64,000 nt of DNA from Kerstersia similis (GCF_965139615.1 NZ_CBCSIQ010000007.1:73837-137836), one strand, 5' to 3'. Shown: positions 35,049 through 43,866, counted from the first letter of the stretch. Numbers and translations: made by a program. Notes: generated by a model not told the origin, from the letters alone.

Positions 35049-35096
35049 ACCCCCCGAAGCTTGGATCTATGTCCAACTTTCGGGGGTCAGTTGAAA
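35049..35096. repeat. Long interrupted hairpin between dut and clpA, resembling abutted IS-type terminal repeats
   Basis: ACCCCCCGAAG-C-TTGGA on the left pairs with TCCAA-C-TTTCGGGGGT on the right around a 6-base core, with one internal mismatch and one G-U pair. The right half, read inward as TGACCCCCGAAAGTTGGAC, resembles the ends of some IS3-family elements (my recollection, not a database match). Located between convergent genes, it may now serve as a bidirectional terminator, though no strong T-run follows on either strand. Confidence 0.55.
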
Positions 35097-35151
35097 AACA
35101 GCCAGGGTTTTTCATTGTCCGCCTGTCAGGCGGTGGCAGGCAGGCAGATCA

Positions 35152-37479
35152 TCACTCCGCCAGCGCCTCCTCGGGCCGGTCACTGCCGGCACCATTGGCC
35201 TGTGCATCGTCCGGCTTCGGGAAGTTCAGGACGACATTGCCATTGCCATCCAGATCCACGACCACCGCACCGCCTTGCGTCAGCTTGCCGAACAGCAGTT
35301 CGTCGGCCAATGCCTTGCGGATCGTATCCTGGATCAGGCGCTGCATCGGGCGTGCGCCCATCAAGGGATCAAAACCTTCCGCTGCCAGATGCTCGCGCAG
35401 CGCATCGGTAAACGTCGCCTCGACGCGTTTCTCGTGCAGCTGCTGCTCCAGCTGCAACAGGAACTTGTCCACGACGCGCATGATCACTTCGCGCGACAAG
35501 GGAGCAAAGGAAACGATGGCATCCAGACGGTTGCGGAACTCGGGCGAGAACAGGCGCTTGATCTCCGCCATTTCGTCGCCGCGCGTTTCGCCCTGCGCAA
35601 ACCCGATAGAACGCTTGCTCAGGCTTTCCGCTCCGGCATTGGTCGTCATGATCAGGATCACGTTGCGCAGATCCGCCTTGCGGCCATTGTTGTCCGTCAG
35701 CGCGCCATGATCCATCACCTGCAGCAGGATATTGAATACATCCGGGTGCGCCTTCTCAATTTCGTCGAGCAGCAGCACGCAATGAGGATGCTTGCTGACG
35801 GCCTCCGTCAGCAGCCCGCCCTGGTCGAACCCGACATATCCCGGCGGCGCGCCGATCAGACGTGATACCGCATGGCGCTCCATGTACTCGGACATGTCGA
35901 AGCGCAGCAGCTCGACGCCCAGCGTAAACGCCAGCTGACGCGCCACTTCGGTCTTGCCCACCCCGGTCGGGCCGGAGAACAGGAAGGAGCCGATAGGCTT
36001 ATCCGTTTTGCCCAGGCCCGAGCGCGACATCTTGATGGCGGCAGCCAGTGCGTCAATGGCAGGATCCTGGCCAAACACCACGGCCTGCAAATCACGCTCC
36101 AGCGTCGCCAGGCGATTGCGGTCGTCCGTCGATACCGATTGCGGCGGAATGCGCGCCATGCGGGCAACAATGCTTTCGATGTCGGTTCGACCGATGACCT
36201 TCTTCTGCTTGGACTTGGGCAGCAGCCGTTGCGCCGCACCCGCCTCGTCGATGACGTCAATGGCCTTATCGGGCAGATGACGATCACTGATATGGCGTGC
36301 CGACAACTCGGCCGCAGCCACGAGTGCGTTGTTGGCATAGCGAACGCCATGGTGCGACTCGAAACGGCTCTTCAGGCCCCGCAGGATCTGCACCGTTTGC
36401 GCTACCGTCGGCTCAGCCACATCGACCTTCTGGAAACGGCGCGACAGGGCCGAATCTTTTTCAAAAATACCGCGATATTCGGTATAGGTCGTTGCCCCCA
36501 TGCACTTGAGCTGCCCGGACGACAGGGCCGGCTTGAGCAGATTGGATGCGTCCAGGGTGCCGCCGGACGCCGAACCGGCGCCGATCAGGGTATGGATTTC
36601 GTCGATGAACAGCACCGCATTGGGGTTGCCCTTCAATTGCTTGAGCACCGCCTTCAAACGCTGTTCGAAGTCACCACGGTATTTGGTACCCGCCAGCAAG
36701 GCGCCGATATCCAAGGCATAGACTTGCGTCTCGCACAGGATCTCGGGCACATCGCCGCGCGTGACGCGCCAGGCCAGGCCTTCTGCGATGGCAGTCTTGC
36801 CCACGCCGGCCTCCCCCACCAGCAAGGGATTGTTCTTGCGGCGGCGGCAGAGAATCTGGATCACGCGCTCGACTTCTTCTTCGCGCCCGATCAAGGGGTC
36901 GATGCGGCCGGCCAGCGCGGCGGCATTCAGGTTGTGCGCATACTGTTCCAGCGGGGATTGCTGGCGGTTGTCACCCGTTTCGGATTGAGGGGTACGCGGC
37001 TGCTGCGGCGCCGGGGATTCCGGTGCTTCTTCGGTCGCTTTGGGCGCGATGCCGTGCGACAGATAATTCACGACAGCCAGGCGCGTCAGCCCCTGCTGCT
37101 GCAGGTAGTACGCCGCATGGGAATCCTTTTCGCCAAAGATGGCCACCAGGACATTGGCACCGCTGACCGGCTTGCGCGCGGTGCCGCCACTGGAGGACAC
37201 ATGCATGATGGCGCGCTGGATCACGCGCTGGAACCCCAAGGTAGGCTGGGTATCGACTTCGGCACCTTCTGCCGCTACCGGGGTGTTCTCGGCCACGAAC
37301 TGGCGCAGATTGCTGCGCAGCAATTCAAGATCGACGTTGCAGGCGCGCAGTACTTCAGCCGCCGAAACGTTATCCAGCAGCGACAGCAGCAAGTGCTCAA
37401 CGGTGATGAATTCGTGACGGGCGGCGCGCGCCTCGACGAACGCCATGTGCAGACTGACTTCAAGCTCTTGGGAAATCAC
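35152..37479 (-). CDS. clpA: ATP-dependent Clp protease ATP-binding subunit ClpA
   Basis: A 775-residue AAA+ unfoldase that feeds substrates to ClpP. An N-domain with two repeats (residues 1-145) is followed by D1 with V-G-E-A-G-V-G-K-T-A-I-A-E-G-L-A, then D2 with G-P-T-G-V-G-K-T-E-V-A-R, and I-G-F-A near the hinge for ClpP docking. The N-terminus M-I-S-Q-E-L-E-V-S-L is typical of ClpA rather than ClpB or ClpC. The start is GTG at 37479, supported by GGAGGGAG seven bases upstream. ClpS lies just upstream on the same strand. Confidence 0.96.
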   Translation of the reverse strand: MISQELEVSLHMAFVEARAARHEFITVEHLLLSLLDNVSAAEVLRACNVDLELLRSNLRQFVAENTPVAAEGAEVDTQPTLGFQRVIQRAIMHVSSSGGTARKPVSGANVLVAIFGEKDSHAAYYLQQQGLTRLAVVNYLSHGIAPKATEEAPESPAPQQPRTPQSETGDNRQQSPLEQYAHNLNAAALAGRIDPLIGREEEVERVIQILCRRRKNNPLLVGEAGVGKTAIAEGLAWRVTRGDVPEILCETQVYALDIGALLAGTKYRGDFEQRLKAVLKQLKGNPNAVLFIDEIHTLIGAGSASGGTLDASNLLKPALSSGQLKCMGATTYTEYRGIFEKDSALSRRFQKVDVAEPTVAQTVQILRGLKSRFESHHGVRYANNALVAAAELSARHISDRHLPDKAIDVIDEAGAAQRLLPKSKQKKVIGRTDIESIVARMARIPPQSVSTDDRNRLATLERDLQAVVFGQDPAIDALAAAIKMSRSGLGKTDKPIGSFLFSGPTGVGKTEVARQLAFTLGVELLRFDMSEYMERHAVSRLIGAPPGYVGFDQGGLLTEAVSKHPHCVLLLDEIEKAHPDVFNILLQVMDHGALTDNNGRKADLRNVILIMTTNAGAESLSKRSIGFAQGETRGDEMAEIKRLFSPEFRNRLDAIVSFAPLSREVIMRVVDKFLLQLEQQLHEKRVEATFTDALREHLAAEGFDPLMGARPMQRLIQDTIRKALADELLFGKLTQGGAVVVDLDGNGNVVLNFPKPDDAQANGAGSDRPEEALAE

Positions 37480-37578
37480 GACGCTCCCTCCATTATCGTT
37501 CGAGGCGGACGATGAGACAGGTTTATATTCTATGCTGATCCGTGCTGCGCACCATTCCCGAGAGGCAAAACACAGAAA

Positions 37579-37914
37579 TCAGGTAGATTCCATGACGCAT
37601 TGCAAAGGATGCTGATGCGTCCGCGCGTAGCGGGATACCTGCGCCACACGCGTGGCTGCGATATCCCGCGGATAGATCGCACAGACTGCCCGGCCTTCAT
37701 GATGCACCTGCAGCATGATACGGGTGGCCTCTTCCAGCCCCTTGCCAAAAAATTTCTGCAGCACTTCGATGACGAACTCCATGGGGGTGTAGTCGTCATT
37801 GAGCAGGATGACCTGATAGAGCGGTGGCGGCGCGACCTTCTGCTCTGCGGGAGCGGGAGGGGCCACGACAGTAGTTTCGACACCGCTCTGTGCGGCAAGA
37901 TTAATGCTAATCAT
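37579..37914 (-). CDS. clpS: ClpA adaptor protein ClpS
   Basis: A 111-residue adaptor that brings N-degron substrates to ClpA. P-P-P-L-Y-Q-V-I-L-L-N-D-D-Y-T-P-M-E-F-V-I-E-V-L-Q is the characteristic core with the N-end rule binding pocket residues, and H-H-E-G-R-A-V-C is conserved. The N-terminal tail (about 28 residues, Ala/Pro-rich) delivers substrate to ClpA. It lies 99 bases upstream of clpA. Confidence 0.96.
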   Translation of the reverse strand: MISINLAAQSGVETTVVAPPAPAEQKVAPPPLYQVILLNDDYTPMEFVIEVLQKFFGKGLEEATRIMLQVHHEGRAVCAIYPRDIAATRVAQVSRYARTHQHPLQCVMEST

Positions 37915-38218
37915 TCTTGTATTGTAGGATATTTAACCGGCGCCCGATGCGCCATGAAAAAACGTTTACCGTCACCTGAACATGCAGAATATAGACCGCC
38001 ATGCATGCGCAGCCACGGGCACAAGCAACAATCAGTAACCCCGATTCAAGCCTGAAATCAGCCAAAAACGTGATTTAAAACAAGGTATTTATTCCACTTG
38101 ATGCATTTTAAGGGTTTGCAACACTTGACGGTGACCCAACAGCCCAAGCATTATCAATAACGGAGAACCGGCAACTGTCTGTGCCGGACCGTTTCACTCG
38201 ATTCATGAGGCTGTTTGC
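37915..38218. other. Divergent promoter region between clpS and the cold-shock gene
   Basis: No gene is seen in these 304 bases. The right part is the leader of the cold-shock gene: a candidate promoter TTGACG (38125-38130) with CATTAT (38149-38154) at 18-bp spacing, then a 6-bp hairpin CCGGCA/TGCCGG (38168-38187). Promoter assignment is by eye only. Confidence 0.45.
38125..38154 (+). promoter_or_regulatory. Candidate sigma-70 promoter of the cold-shock gene
   Basis: TTGACG and CATTAT lie 18 bases apart, matching the -35 box in five of six positions and the -10 in four of six. The implied leader of about 60 bases contains a 6-bp hairpin and a GAGG ribosome-binding site near 38205. Confidence 0.4.
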
Positions 38219-38464
38219 ATGTCCGACACTACTGCTTCCACTCAAACCGAGTCCACCGAAAAATCCACGGGTACCGTCAAATGGTTCAATGACGCCAAGG
38301 GCTTTGGCTTCATCACGCCGGATAACGGTGACGAGGACTTGTTCGCGCACTTCTCCTCCATTCAGATGGAAGGATTCAAGACCTTGAAGGAAGGCCAGAA
38401 GGTCTCCTTCGACATCATTCAAGGGCCGAAAGGAAAGCAAGCCCTGAATATTACTTCCGCCTGA
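38219..38464 (+). CDS. Cold-shock domain protein (CspA family)
   Basis: An 81-residue single-stranded nucleic-acid-binding protein. G-T-V-K-W-F-N-D-A-K-G-F-G-F-I-T (RNP1 region) and D-L-F-A-H-F-S (RNP2) are intact, and the domain covers residues 17-81. The first 16 residues are a Ser/Thr/Glu-rich tail absent from typical 67-70-residue CspA proteins. GAGG lies 11 bases before the ATG. It probably acts as an RNA chaperone; cold induction is not shown. Confidence 0.95.
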   Translation: MSDTTASTQTESTEKSTGTVKWFNDAKGFGFITPDNGDEDLFAHFSSIQMEGFKTLKEGQKVSFDIIQGPKGKQALNITSA

Positions 38465-38482
38465 GCCGCTACGGCCGATTAT

Positions 38483-38516
38483 CCAGCCCTTCCACCGCAG
38501 AAGGGCTGGTTTCTTA
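38483..38516 (+). terminator. Rho-independent terminator of the cold-shock gene
   Basis: A 9-bp stem CCAGCCCTT (38483-38491) / AAGGGCTGG (38501-38509) with a 9-base loop is followed by TTTCTTATT, 18 bases after the stop. Confidence 0.88.
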
Positions 38517-38593
38517 TTGCCCGGACAACAGCTTATGCCTATTTGGCGCTGATGTCTTTCCGCTGCTGTCTTTCAATTCCTGCTCCTGCCTCC

Positions 38594-39091
38594 ATGTTTC
38601 CCGCCCTTCCCCTTTCGCGCCAGTCCCGGCTGCGCACCTGGGCTACCGCCGCCCTGCTGGCTGGCGCCCTGAGCCCCGCCTACAGCCAGGCTGCCACGCA
38701 GGCCAGCCCGACATCCACCCTGCCGACCGTCACGCTTCAAGCCGGCATGCACGTCATTCAGGCAGAACTCGCCGACACCCCCGAAACGCGACAAACCGGC
38801 CTCATGTACCGCAAGGCCTTGGCCCCCAACGCCGGCATGCTGTTTGTTTTTGAAGAAGAAGATATTCGCTGCTTCTGGATGCGCAACACCTATGTCCCGC
38901 TGAGCATCGCCTTTCTCAACGCGGACGGCCGCATCGTCAACATTGCCGACATGCAGCCCCTGGATGACACGCCACATTGCTCGACGGAACCCGTCGGGCA
39001 GGCCCTGGAGATGTCTCAAGGCTGGTTTGCAGAGCGCGGCTTCGCCCCCGGCGCTGTCCTGCGCGGCCTGCCCAGTCCCGCCACCCGCTGA
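38594..39091 (+). CDS. DUF192 exported protein
   Basis: A 165-residue protein with a signal peptide (basic R-Q-S-R-L-R, hydrophobic T-A-A-L-L-A-G-A-L, cleavage near A-Y-S-Q-A) and a DUF192 domain from about residue 45: T-G-L-M-Y-R-K, G-M-L-F-V-F and C-F-W-M-R-N-T-Y-V-P-L-S-I-A-F. The function of this beta-rich periplasmic or secreted family is unknown. The ATG at 38594 gives a normal signal peptide; an in-frame ATG at 38552 is possible and neither has a clear ribosome-binding site. Confidence 0.8.
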   Translation: MFPALPLSRQSRLRTWATAALLAGALSPAYSQAATQASPTSTLPTVTLQAGMHVIQAELADTPETRQTGLMYRKALAPNAGMLFVFEEEDIRCFWMRNTYVPLSIAFLNADGRIVNIADMQPLDDTPHCSTEPVGQALEMSQGWFAERGFAPGAVLRGLPSPATR

Positions 39092-39450
39092 CCTCGACAA
39101 TGGCCATGGCCCTGACGCGCAACCCGTATCTCCAGGCCTCAGGGCAGCCATCGGCCAAGACAAATGGAACCCGCTTCCGTCCCGGCTTTCGGGACAGCAT
39201 CGTCGCCGCGATCCTTGTATTTGCCAATTAGGAAATTCCATAGGGCTATGGAAAAATACCGAGGGGCACAGAGCCCCTGCCATTGACATGGGATTGTCCC
39301 GCCCGGTTTTGTGCCTCTTAGGCAAATAAAGAATACTCCCAAAATCAGCTATTACGTACTTAAGATGGCGTTTGCCAGCAGCGGCGCGGACGCATGGGGG
39401 CAACGCCGGGCCTGCGCTGCAAGCCCCCCGTACCGCAGGCCGGATGCCTG
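39092..39450. other. Convergent intergenic stretch with small palindromes, no gene seen
   Basis: The stretch holds an 18-bp palindrome TTCCATAG-GG-CTATGGAA near 39237-39254, a GTCCCG/CGGGAC hairpin near 39180-39196 and a TGCCT/AGGCA hairpin near 39311-39323. None has a convincing T-run. No frame resembles a protein. Confidence 0.4.
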
Positions 39451-41085
39451 CTACAGCGGCAAATTGCCCTGGTTGCCTTCATCCTTGGCAGCATCGGCAG
39501 GCTTGGCACGGCGGGACGCCGCCGGCTTGCCGCCCGGCACTGCCCCGGCACGCCGGGCCGGCACTGTGCCGGAGGCTTGCGCCTTGCCGGGCGCCAGCAC
39601 CTCTACCGGACGACTGCCTTGAGCCAGCTGCAAGATCAGCCCTTGCCCCTCTGCCAACGCAGCAGCGTCGCTCACCACATGGCCGGCGGCATCCCACGCG
39701 ATCGCGTATCCGCGTGCCAGGGTATCTTCCGGATTCAGGGTCTGCAAACGCGCCATCAGATTTTCCAGGCGACGTTGGCGCCGTTCCTGCGTATAGCGCG
39801 CCTGCGCCGCCAAATCCCTGCGGGCTTGCAGCAACCGCCGCTCATAACGCTCGCAATCCGGTACAGCATGCGCCAAGCGTGCCTGCAACAAAGCCAATTG
39901 GCTGCGCCGCCGCGCCAGTTGGTGCGACATGCTGACTTGCATGCTGGCGATCCTGGCCTGCAAGCGTTCACGCCGCTGCGCCCACTGCTGCGCCGGCGAC
40001 ACCAGGCGCGCCTGGGCATAATCCAGCCGCTGTTCCCATTGTTCCAGCCTGCGCCGCTGCGCACGCACGAGGCGACGAGCCAGGGTCTGCAAGCGATCCA
40101 GCCAATCCGCCCTGGGCACGCAAGCCAGTTCCGCTGCGGCCGTCGGCGTCGGCGCCCGCAGGTCCGCCACGAAATCGGCAATCGTGAAGTCGGTTTCATG
40201 CCCGACGCCACTGATCACAGGCATAGGGCTGGCGGCAATCGCCAGCGCCAGCCCCTCATCATTGAAACTCCACAGCGATTCGATGCTGCCGCCGCCACGA
40301 ACCACCAGCAGCACATCCGTTTCCGCCCGGCGCCCTGCCGTCAAGACGGCTTCACGCAGCCGCGCAGCCGCGTCGTCGCCCTGCACTGGCGCAGGATACA
40401 GAATGACTGGCACATTGGGTGCGCGCCGTGCCAAGGCAGACAGGACATCGCGCAACGCCGCGGCCTGCAGGGAAGTCACCACACCGATCGCACGCGGCAA
40501 GACCGGAATCGGCCGCTTGCGGGAAGCATCCAGCAAGCCCTGGGCAGCCAGTTTTTCCTTGAGCCGCAAGAAGGCTTCGTACAGATCCCCCAACCCAGCG
40601 CGGCGCATGCCATCGACCTGCAACTGATATTCGCCGCGAGGCGCGTAAACCGTGACGCGTGCCAGCACCTCGACCTTATCGCCCTGGCGCGGCTCAAACC
40701 CCACCGCCTGCGCCCTGCCCCGGAACATCACCGCTCGCACACTGGCACGTGCATCCTTGAGGGTAAAGTACCAGTGCCCTGAAGCCGCACGCGTGAAATT
40801 CGATATCTCGCCACCCACCCATTGCTGCGGCAAGCCAGCTTCCAATATATCGCTGACCTGTTGATTCAGCTGCCAGACACTCAACACTGGCGGTTTGCTG
40901 CGACCACCCGCGTCCTGCGCCCCCGCATTCCCGGATCCATCACCCCCGGGGAAACCCTTGATTTCATGTTGAAAATCGTCGTCGGCCGATGGCCCGGAAA
41001 GAGGCGCGCCGTAGCGATGGCTGGCAGGGAAAGTCATATTTCGGGAACAGCTGTCCACAGAAAAGTCAAGATGGGCTGCCATCAT
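39451..41085 (-). CDS. xseA: Exodeoxyribonuclease VII large subunit XseA
   Basis: A 544-residue subunit of the nuclease that degrades single-stranded DNA from both ends. The N-terminal OB fold starts around residue 67 (L-S-V-W-Q-L-N-Q-Q-V) with V-G-G-E-I-S-N-F and G-H-W-Y-F-T-L-K-D. The catalytic domain has R-G-G-G-S-I-E-S-L-W-S-F-N and V-G-H-E-T-D. A long coiled coil follows. About 65 residues precede the OB fold and a basic Ala/Lys-rich tail of about 45 residues ends the protein; both exceed the usual family length. An ATG at 41037 would shorten the N-terminus. Confidence 0.93.
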   Translation of the reverse strand: MMAAHLDFSVDSCSRNMTFPASHRYGAPLSGPSADDDFQHEIKGFPGGDGSGNAGAQDAGGRSKPPVLSVWQLNQQVSDILEAGLPQQWVGGEISNFTRAASGHWYFTLKDARASVRAVMFRGRAQAVGFEPRQGDKVEVLARVTVYAPRGEYQLQVDGMRRAGLGDLYEAFLRLKEKLAAQGLLDASRKRPIPVLPRAIGVVTSLQAAALRDVLSALARRAPNVPVILYPAPVQGDDAAARLREAVLTAGRRAETDVLLVVRGGGSIESLWSFNDEGLALAIAASPMPVISGVGHETDFTIADFVADLRAPTPTAAAELACVPRADWLDRLQTLARRLVRAQRRRLEQWEQRLDYAQARLVSPAQQWAQRRERLQARIASMQVSMSHQLARRRSQLALLQARLAHAVPDCERYERRLLQARRDLAAQARYTQERRQRRLENLMARLQTLNPEDTLARGYAIAWDAAGHVVSDAAALAEGQGLILQLAQGSRPVEVLAPGKAQASGTVPARRAGAVPGGKPAASRRAKPADAAKDEGNQGNLPL

Positions 41086-41472
41086 ACCTTGAGTAGAAGC
41101 ACAGGCTCAATCTCTGCCAAAATCTCAAAATAAATTCGCAAGCCTTTGTTTATATTGATTTTTTAATTATTTCTGCAATAAGTCAAAATTTGAGCAGTCC
41201 AGCTTACAGCCAGCAGGGACGCCACCTTCCACAACCCTATCCACAGAATTATCCACAGAATCTGTGGATAGCCTGAAGCGGGGATATCCGCCCCCAGACA
41301 CGCACCTGCCCGTTTTGAATGACCTATCAAGCGCGCCGCCCCAGTCATCGCCATTTCCCCCCAGGCTGCGTTTGATGCGGTAGGATAATCGTTTGCCTCG
41401 CCAGAATGCGGCGCCCGCGCTCACCGTCGAGCGGCGCTTGCCACTGCTGCTTGCCACTGCTTTTTCTTTCGC
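41086..41472. other. Divergent intergenic region with DnaA boxes and an AT-rich tract
   Basis: No gene is seen. An AT-rich run (about 41148-41180, including TTTTTTAATTATTT) is followed by a cluster of DnaA-box-like sequences at 41237-41271, listed separately. The region lies between the divergent xseA and lpxK genes and must also contain their promoters. Confidence 0.5.
41237..41271. promoter_or_regulatory. Cluster of three DnaA-box-like 9-mers
   Basis: CTATCCACA (41237-41245), TTATCCACA (41249-41257, exact consensus) and TGTGGATAG (41263-41271, reverse orientation of CTATCCACA) lie within 35 bases. The first and third form an inverted repeat. The arrangement fits cooperative DnaA binding that could regulate xseA or lpxK or titrate DnaA. 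Chromosomal origin function is unlikely, as none of the usual dnaA/rpmH/gidA genes are here. Confidence 0.6.
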
Positions 41473-42525
41473 ATGCCATCGTCTCTTCGCGCCACCCTGA
41501 CCCGTTTCATCGAACAGCAATGGCAACAGGGAGGCTGGCTTTCCACACTGCTGCGCCCGCTGGGCGCGCTTGCCGCCCGGCATGTCCGCCGCAAGCGCGC
41601 CGCCTATGCTGCCGGCCAACAGCCTTCCTGGCGTGCGCCGGTTCCTGTCATTGTGATCGGCAACATCTACGTGGGTGGCACCGGCAAGACACCTGTCACC
41701 ATTGCCGTGGTTCAGGCACTTCTGGCCCAGGGCTGGCGCCCCGGTGTCATCAGCCGCGGCTATGGGGTAAAAGTGGGCGCCGAAGCGCGCTGCGACATTG
41801 CGCCGCTGGACGCCGCCCAATATGGTGATGAACCCGCCCTGATTGCAACAGCTACCGGCGTACCGGTCAGTGTGCACCCCAAGCGTGTTCTTGCCGCCCA
41901 GACCTTGCTGGCACGGTGGCCAGACACAAACGTCCTGGTCTGCGACGACGGCCTGCAACATCTGGCCCTGCAACGCGATATTGAAATCGTCGTACAGGAT
42001 GAACGCGGCATCGGCAACGGCCGGCTACTGCCTGCCGGCCCTCTGCGCGAACCCGGCGCGCGCCTGCATGACGTCGATGCCGTCATTACCAACCGGGCCG
42101 CATTCCGCCCTGCCGCCGCCGAGCCCGGCGCCAGCAAGGCTGCGCGCCCCTTGCAGGTAGATATGATCCTGCAGCCCGGATATTACGAACACCTGGGCAG
42201 CGGCCGTCTCCTGACGCCTGCCCTGTTTGCCCAGGAATGCAGCACGCTGACCCTGGCCGCCGCAGCCGGCATCGGCAACCCGGCCCGCTATTTCTCCATG
42301 CTGCGTCAGCATGGCCTGACGCTCGCGCAAACCCTGGCGCTGCCGGATCACCATGCCTATACCGATAATCCATTTACCAGCCTGAACGCCGAGCGCATCC
42401 TGATTACCGCCAAAGATGCCACCAAATGCCGATCCTTGCACGATGACCGTCTTTGGGTCGTGCATGCCAGCCCCGCTTTCCAGCCGGAAGATTGGTTGAC
42501 GCAATTGCCCTTGCCAAATCAGTGA
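41473..42525 (+). CDS. lpxK: Tetraacyldisaccharide 4'-kinase LpxK
   Basis: A 350-residue inner-membrane-associated kinase that phosphorylates lipid A disaccharide at the 4' position. The P-loop lies in V-I-G-N-I-Y-V-G-G-T-G-K-T-P near residue 62, with S-R-G-Y-G, D-E-P-A-L-I-A and V-C-D-D-G-L-Q-H as further family motifs. It is followed by a Trm112-like gene, as is common, but exbB/exbD before it and kdsB after it are not seen here. Confidence 0.96.
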   Translation: MPSSLRATLTRFIEQQWQQGGWLSTLLRPLGALAARHVRRKRAAYAAGQQPSWRAPVPVIVIGNIYVGGTGKTPVTIAVVQALLAQGWRPGVISRGYGVKVGAEARCDIAPLDAAQYGDEPALIATATGVPVSVHPKRVLAAQTLLARWPDTNVLVCDDGLQHLALQRDIEIVVQDERGIGNGRLLPAGPLREPGARLHDVDAVITNRAAFRPAAAEPGASKAARPLQVDMILQPGYYEHLGSGRLLTPALFAQECSTLTLAAAAGIGNPARYFSMLRQHGLTLAQTLALPDHHAYTDNPFTSLNAERILITAKDATKCRSLHDDRLWVVHASPAFQPEDWLTQLPLPNQ

Positions 42526-42724
42526 CCGGATCAGCCACCTGATCAGCCACCTGATTCGCGGCCCGAATGATTGCCGGGTTCGATAGCCTTATTCCATGAC
42601 ACCTTATCCGATTGTCTGGTTCATTGCCCGATACTGCCCAATACGGAATAGCACGCGACATTCAGCAAGAGTGAAAGCCTCTCTCACAGATGGAAACCAG
42701 GCAAAAAAAGGATAAAATCGAAAC

Positions 42725-42913
42725 ATGAACACTCGCTTACTTGAAGTCCTTGTCTGCCCCTTGACCAAGGGCCGTCTTGAATATGACGCGCAGCGCAGCG
42801 AACTGGTTTCGCGCGGTGCCGGCCTGGCTTTTCCCGTCCGCGACGGCATTCCCATCATGCTGGTGGAACAGGCCCGGAAACTTGAGCCTCAAGATAACGC
42901 CAGCCAACACTGA
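42725..42913 (+). CDS. Trm112 / UPF0434 (YcaR-like) small protein
   Basis: A 62-residue protein: L-L-E-V-L-V-C-P-L-T-K-G-R-L-E-Y-D, F-P-V-R-D-G-I-P-I-M-L and a short polar tail match the Trm112-like/UPF0434 family. Only one of the Cys residues of zinc-binding Trm112 remains, as usual in this bacterial branch. Its role is unknown; it is almost always next to lpxK and kdsB. Confidence 0.92.
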   Translation: MNTRLLEVLVCPLTKGRLEYDAQRSELVSRGAGLAFPVRDGIPIMLVEQARKLEPQDNASQH

Positions 42914-43173
42914 ACGCCCTGGCCATTCTGCCAATAGGCAGATAGCCTGAAGCAAGATAAGCAATTTCGCGGATACAGGGGAAATCCCCATATCCACCCC
43001 ATACGCAGCAAGCGCAAATCGGTTATAAAAATGCCTTCCGCGTTATGCGCAGTGCACAAAAAAACACCTCGGCCATGGCCTGAAGCCACCGCCCTCACGT
43101 GTTCGAGCACATTTCGCGCTGCGACAAGGCAGTTCATCTCCGCCAGCAAGATATAACAACCACAGGAGTTCCC

Positions 43174-43830
43174 ATGCGTCTCATTCTGCTTGGCCCCCCC
43201 GGTGCGGGCAAGGGTACCCAGGCCGCCTACATCACCCGCCAGTACGGTATTCCTCAGATATCCACTGGCGACATGTTGCGCGCTGCTGTCAAGGCTGGCA
43301 CGCCGCTAGGCCTGGAAGCCAAGAAAATCATGGATGCAGGGAAACTTGTCTCCGATGAAATCATCATCGGCCTGGTGCGCGACCGCCTGCAACAGCCGGA
43401 CTGCGAGAACGGCTACCTGCTCGACGGCTTCCCCCGTACGATTCCCCAGGCCGACGCGCTCAAGGATGCCGGCATTGCGCTGGATTACGTCATTGAAATC
43501 GACGTTCCCGAAGAGGACATCATCGACCGCATCAGCGGCCGTCGTGTCCACCCGGCTAGCGGCCGCAGCTACCATGTCCGCTACAACCCGCCCAAAGTCG
43601 CCGGCAAGGACGACGAAACCGGCGAGGATCTGATCCAGCGTGATGACGATAGCGAAGCCACCGTGCGCAAGCGCCTGTCGGTCTATCAGGAACAGACCCG
43701 CCCGCTGGTGGACTACTACTCGCAATGGGCTGACAGCGGCGACAAGGCTGCACCGCGCTACCGCAAGGTTGCCGGCGTCGGCGAAGTCGATGCCATTCAA
43801 GCTCGCATCGAAGCTGCGCTGAAGAGCTGA
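43174..43830 (+). CDS. adk: Adenylate kinase
   Basis: A 218-residue long-form adenylate kinase interconverting ATP + AMP and 2 ADP. It has G-P-P-G-A-G-K-G-T-Q (P-loop, 7-16), S-T-G-D-M-L-R and D-G-F-P-R-T. The LID segment is of the non-zinc type (G-R-R-V-H-P-A-S-G-R-S-Y-H). ACAGGAG precedes the ATG at 43174; longer in-frame starts are unlikely. Confidence 0.97.
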   Translation: MRLILLGPPGAGKGTQAAYITRQYGIPQISTGDMLRAAVKAGTPLGLEAKKIMDAGKLVSDEIIIGLVRDRLQQPDCENGYLLDGFPRTIPQADALKDAGIALDYVIEIDVPEEDIIDRISGRRVHPASGRSYHVRYNPPKVAGKDDETGEDLIQRDDDSEATVRKRLSVYQEQTRPLVDYYSQWADSGDKAAPRYRKVAGVGEVDAIQARIEAALKS

Positions 43831-43866
43831 GCCGTCACCGGCCGGTGACCCGCCAGCACTTCCCCC

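Noticed and set aside
41148..41271. Chromosomal replication origin
   Set aside because: Only three DnaA boxes and none of the usual origin neighbours (dnaA, dnaN, rpmH, gidA) are present.
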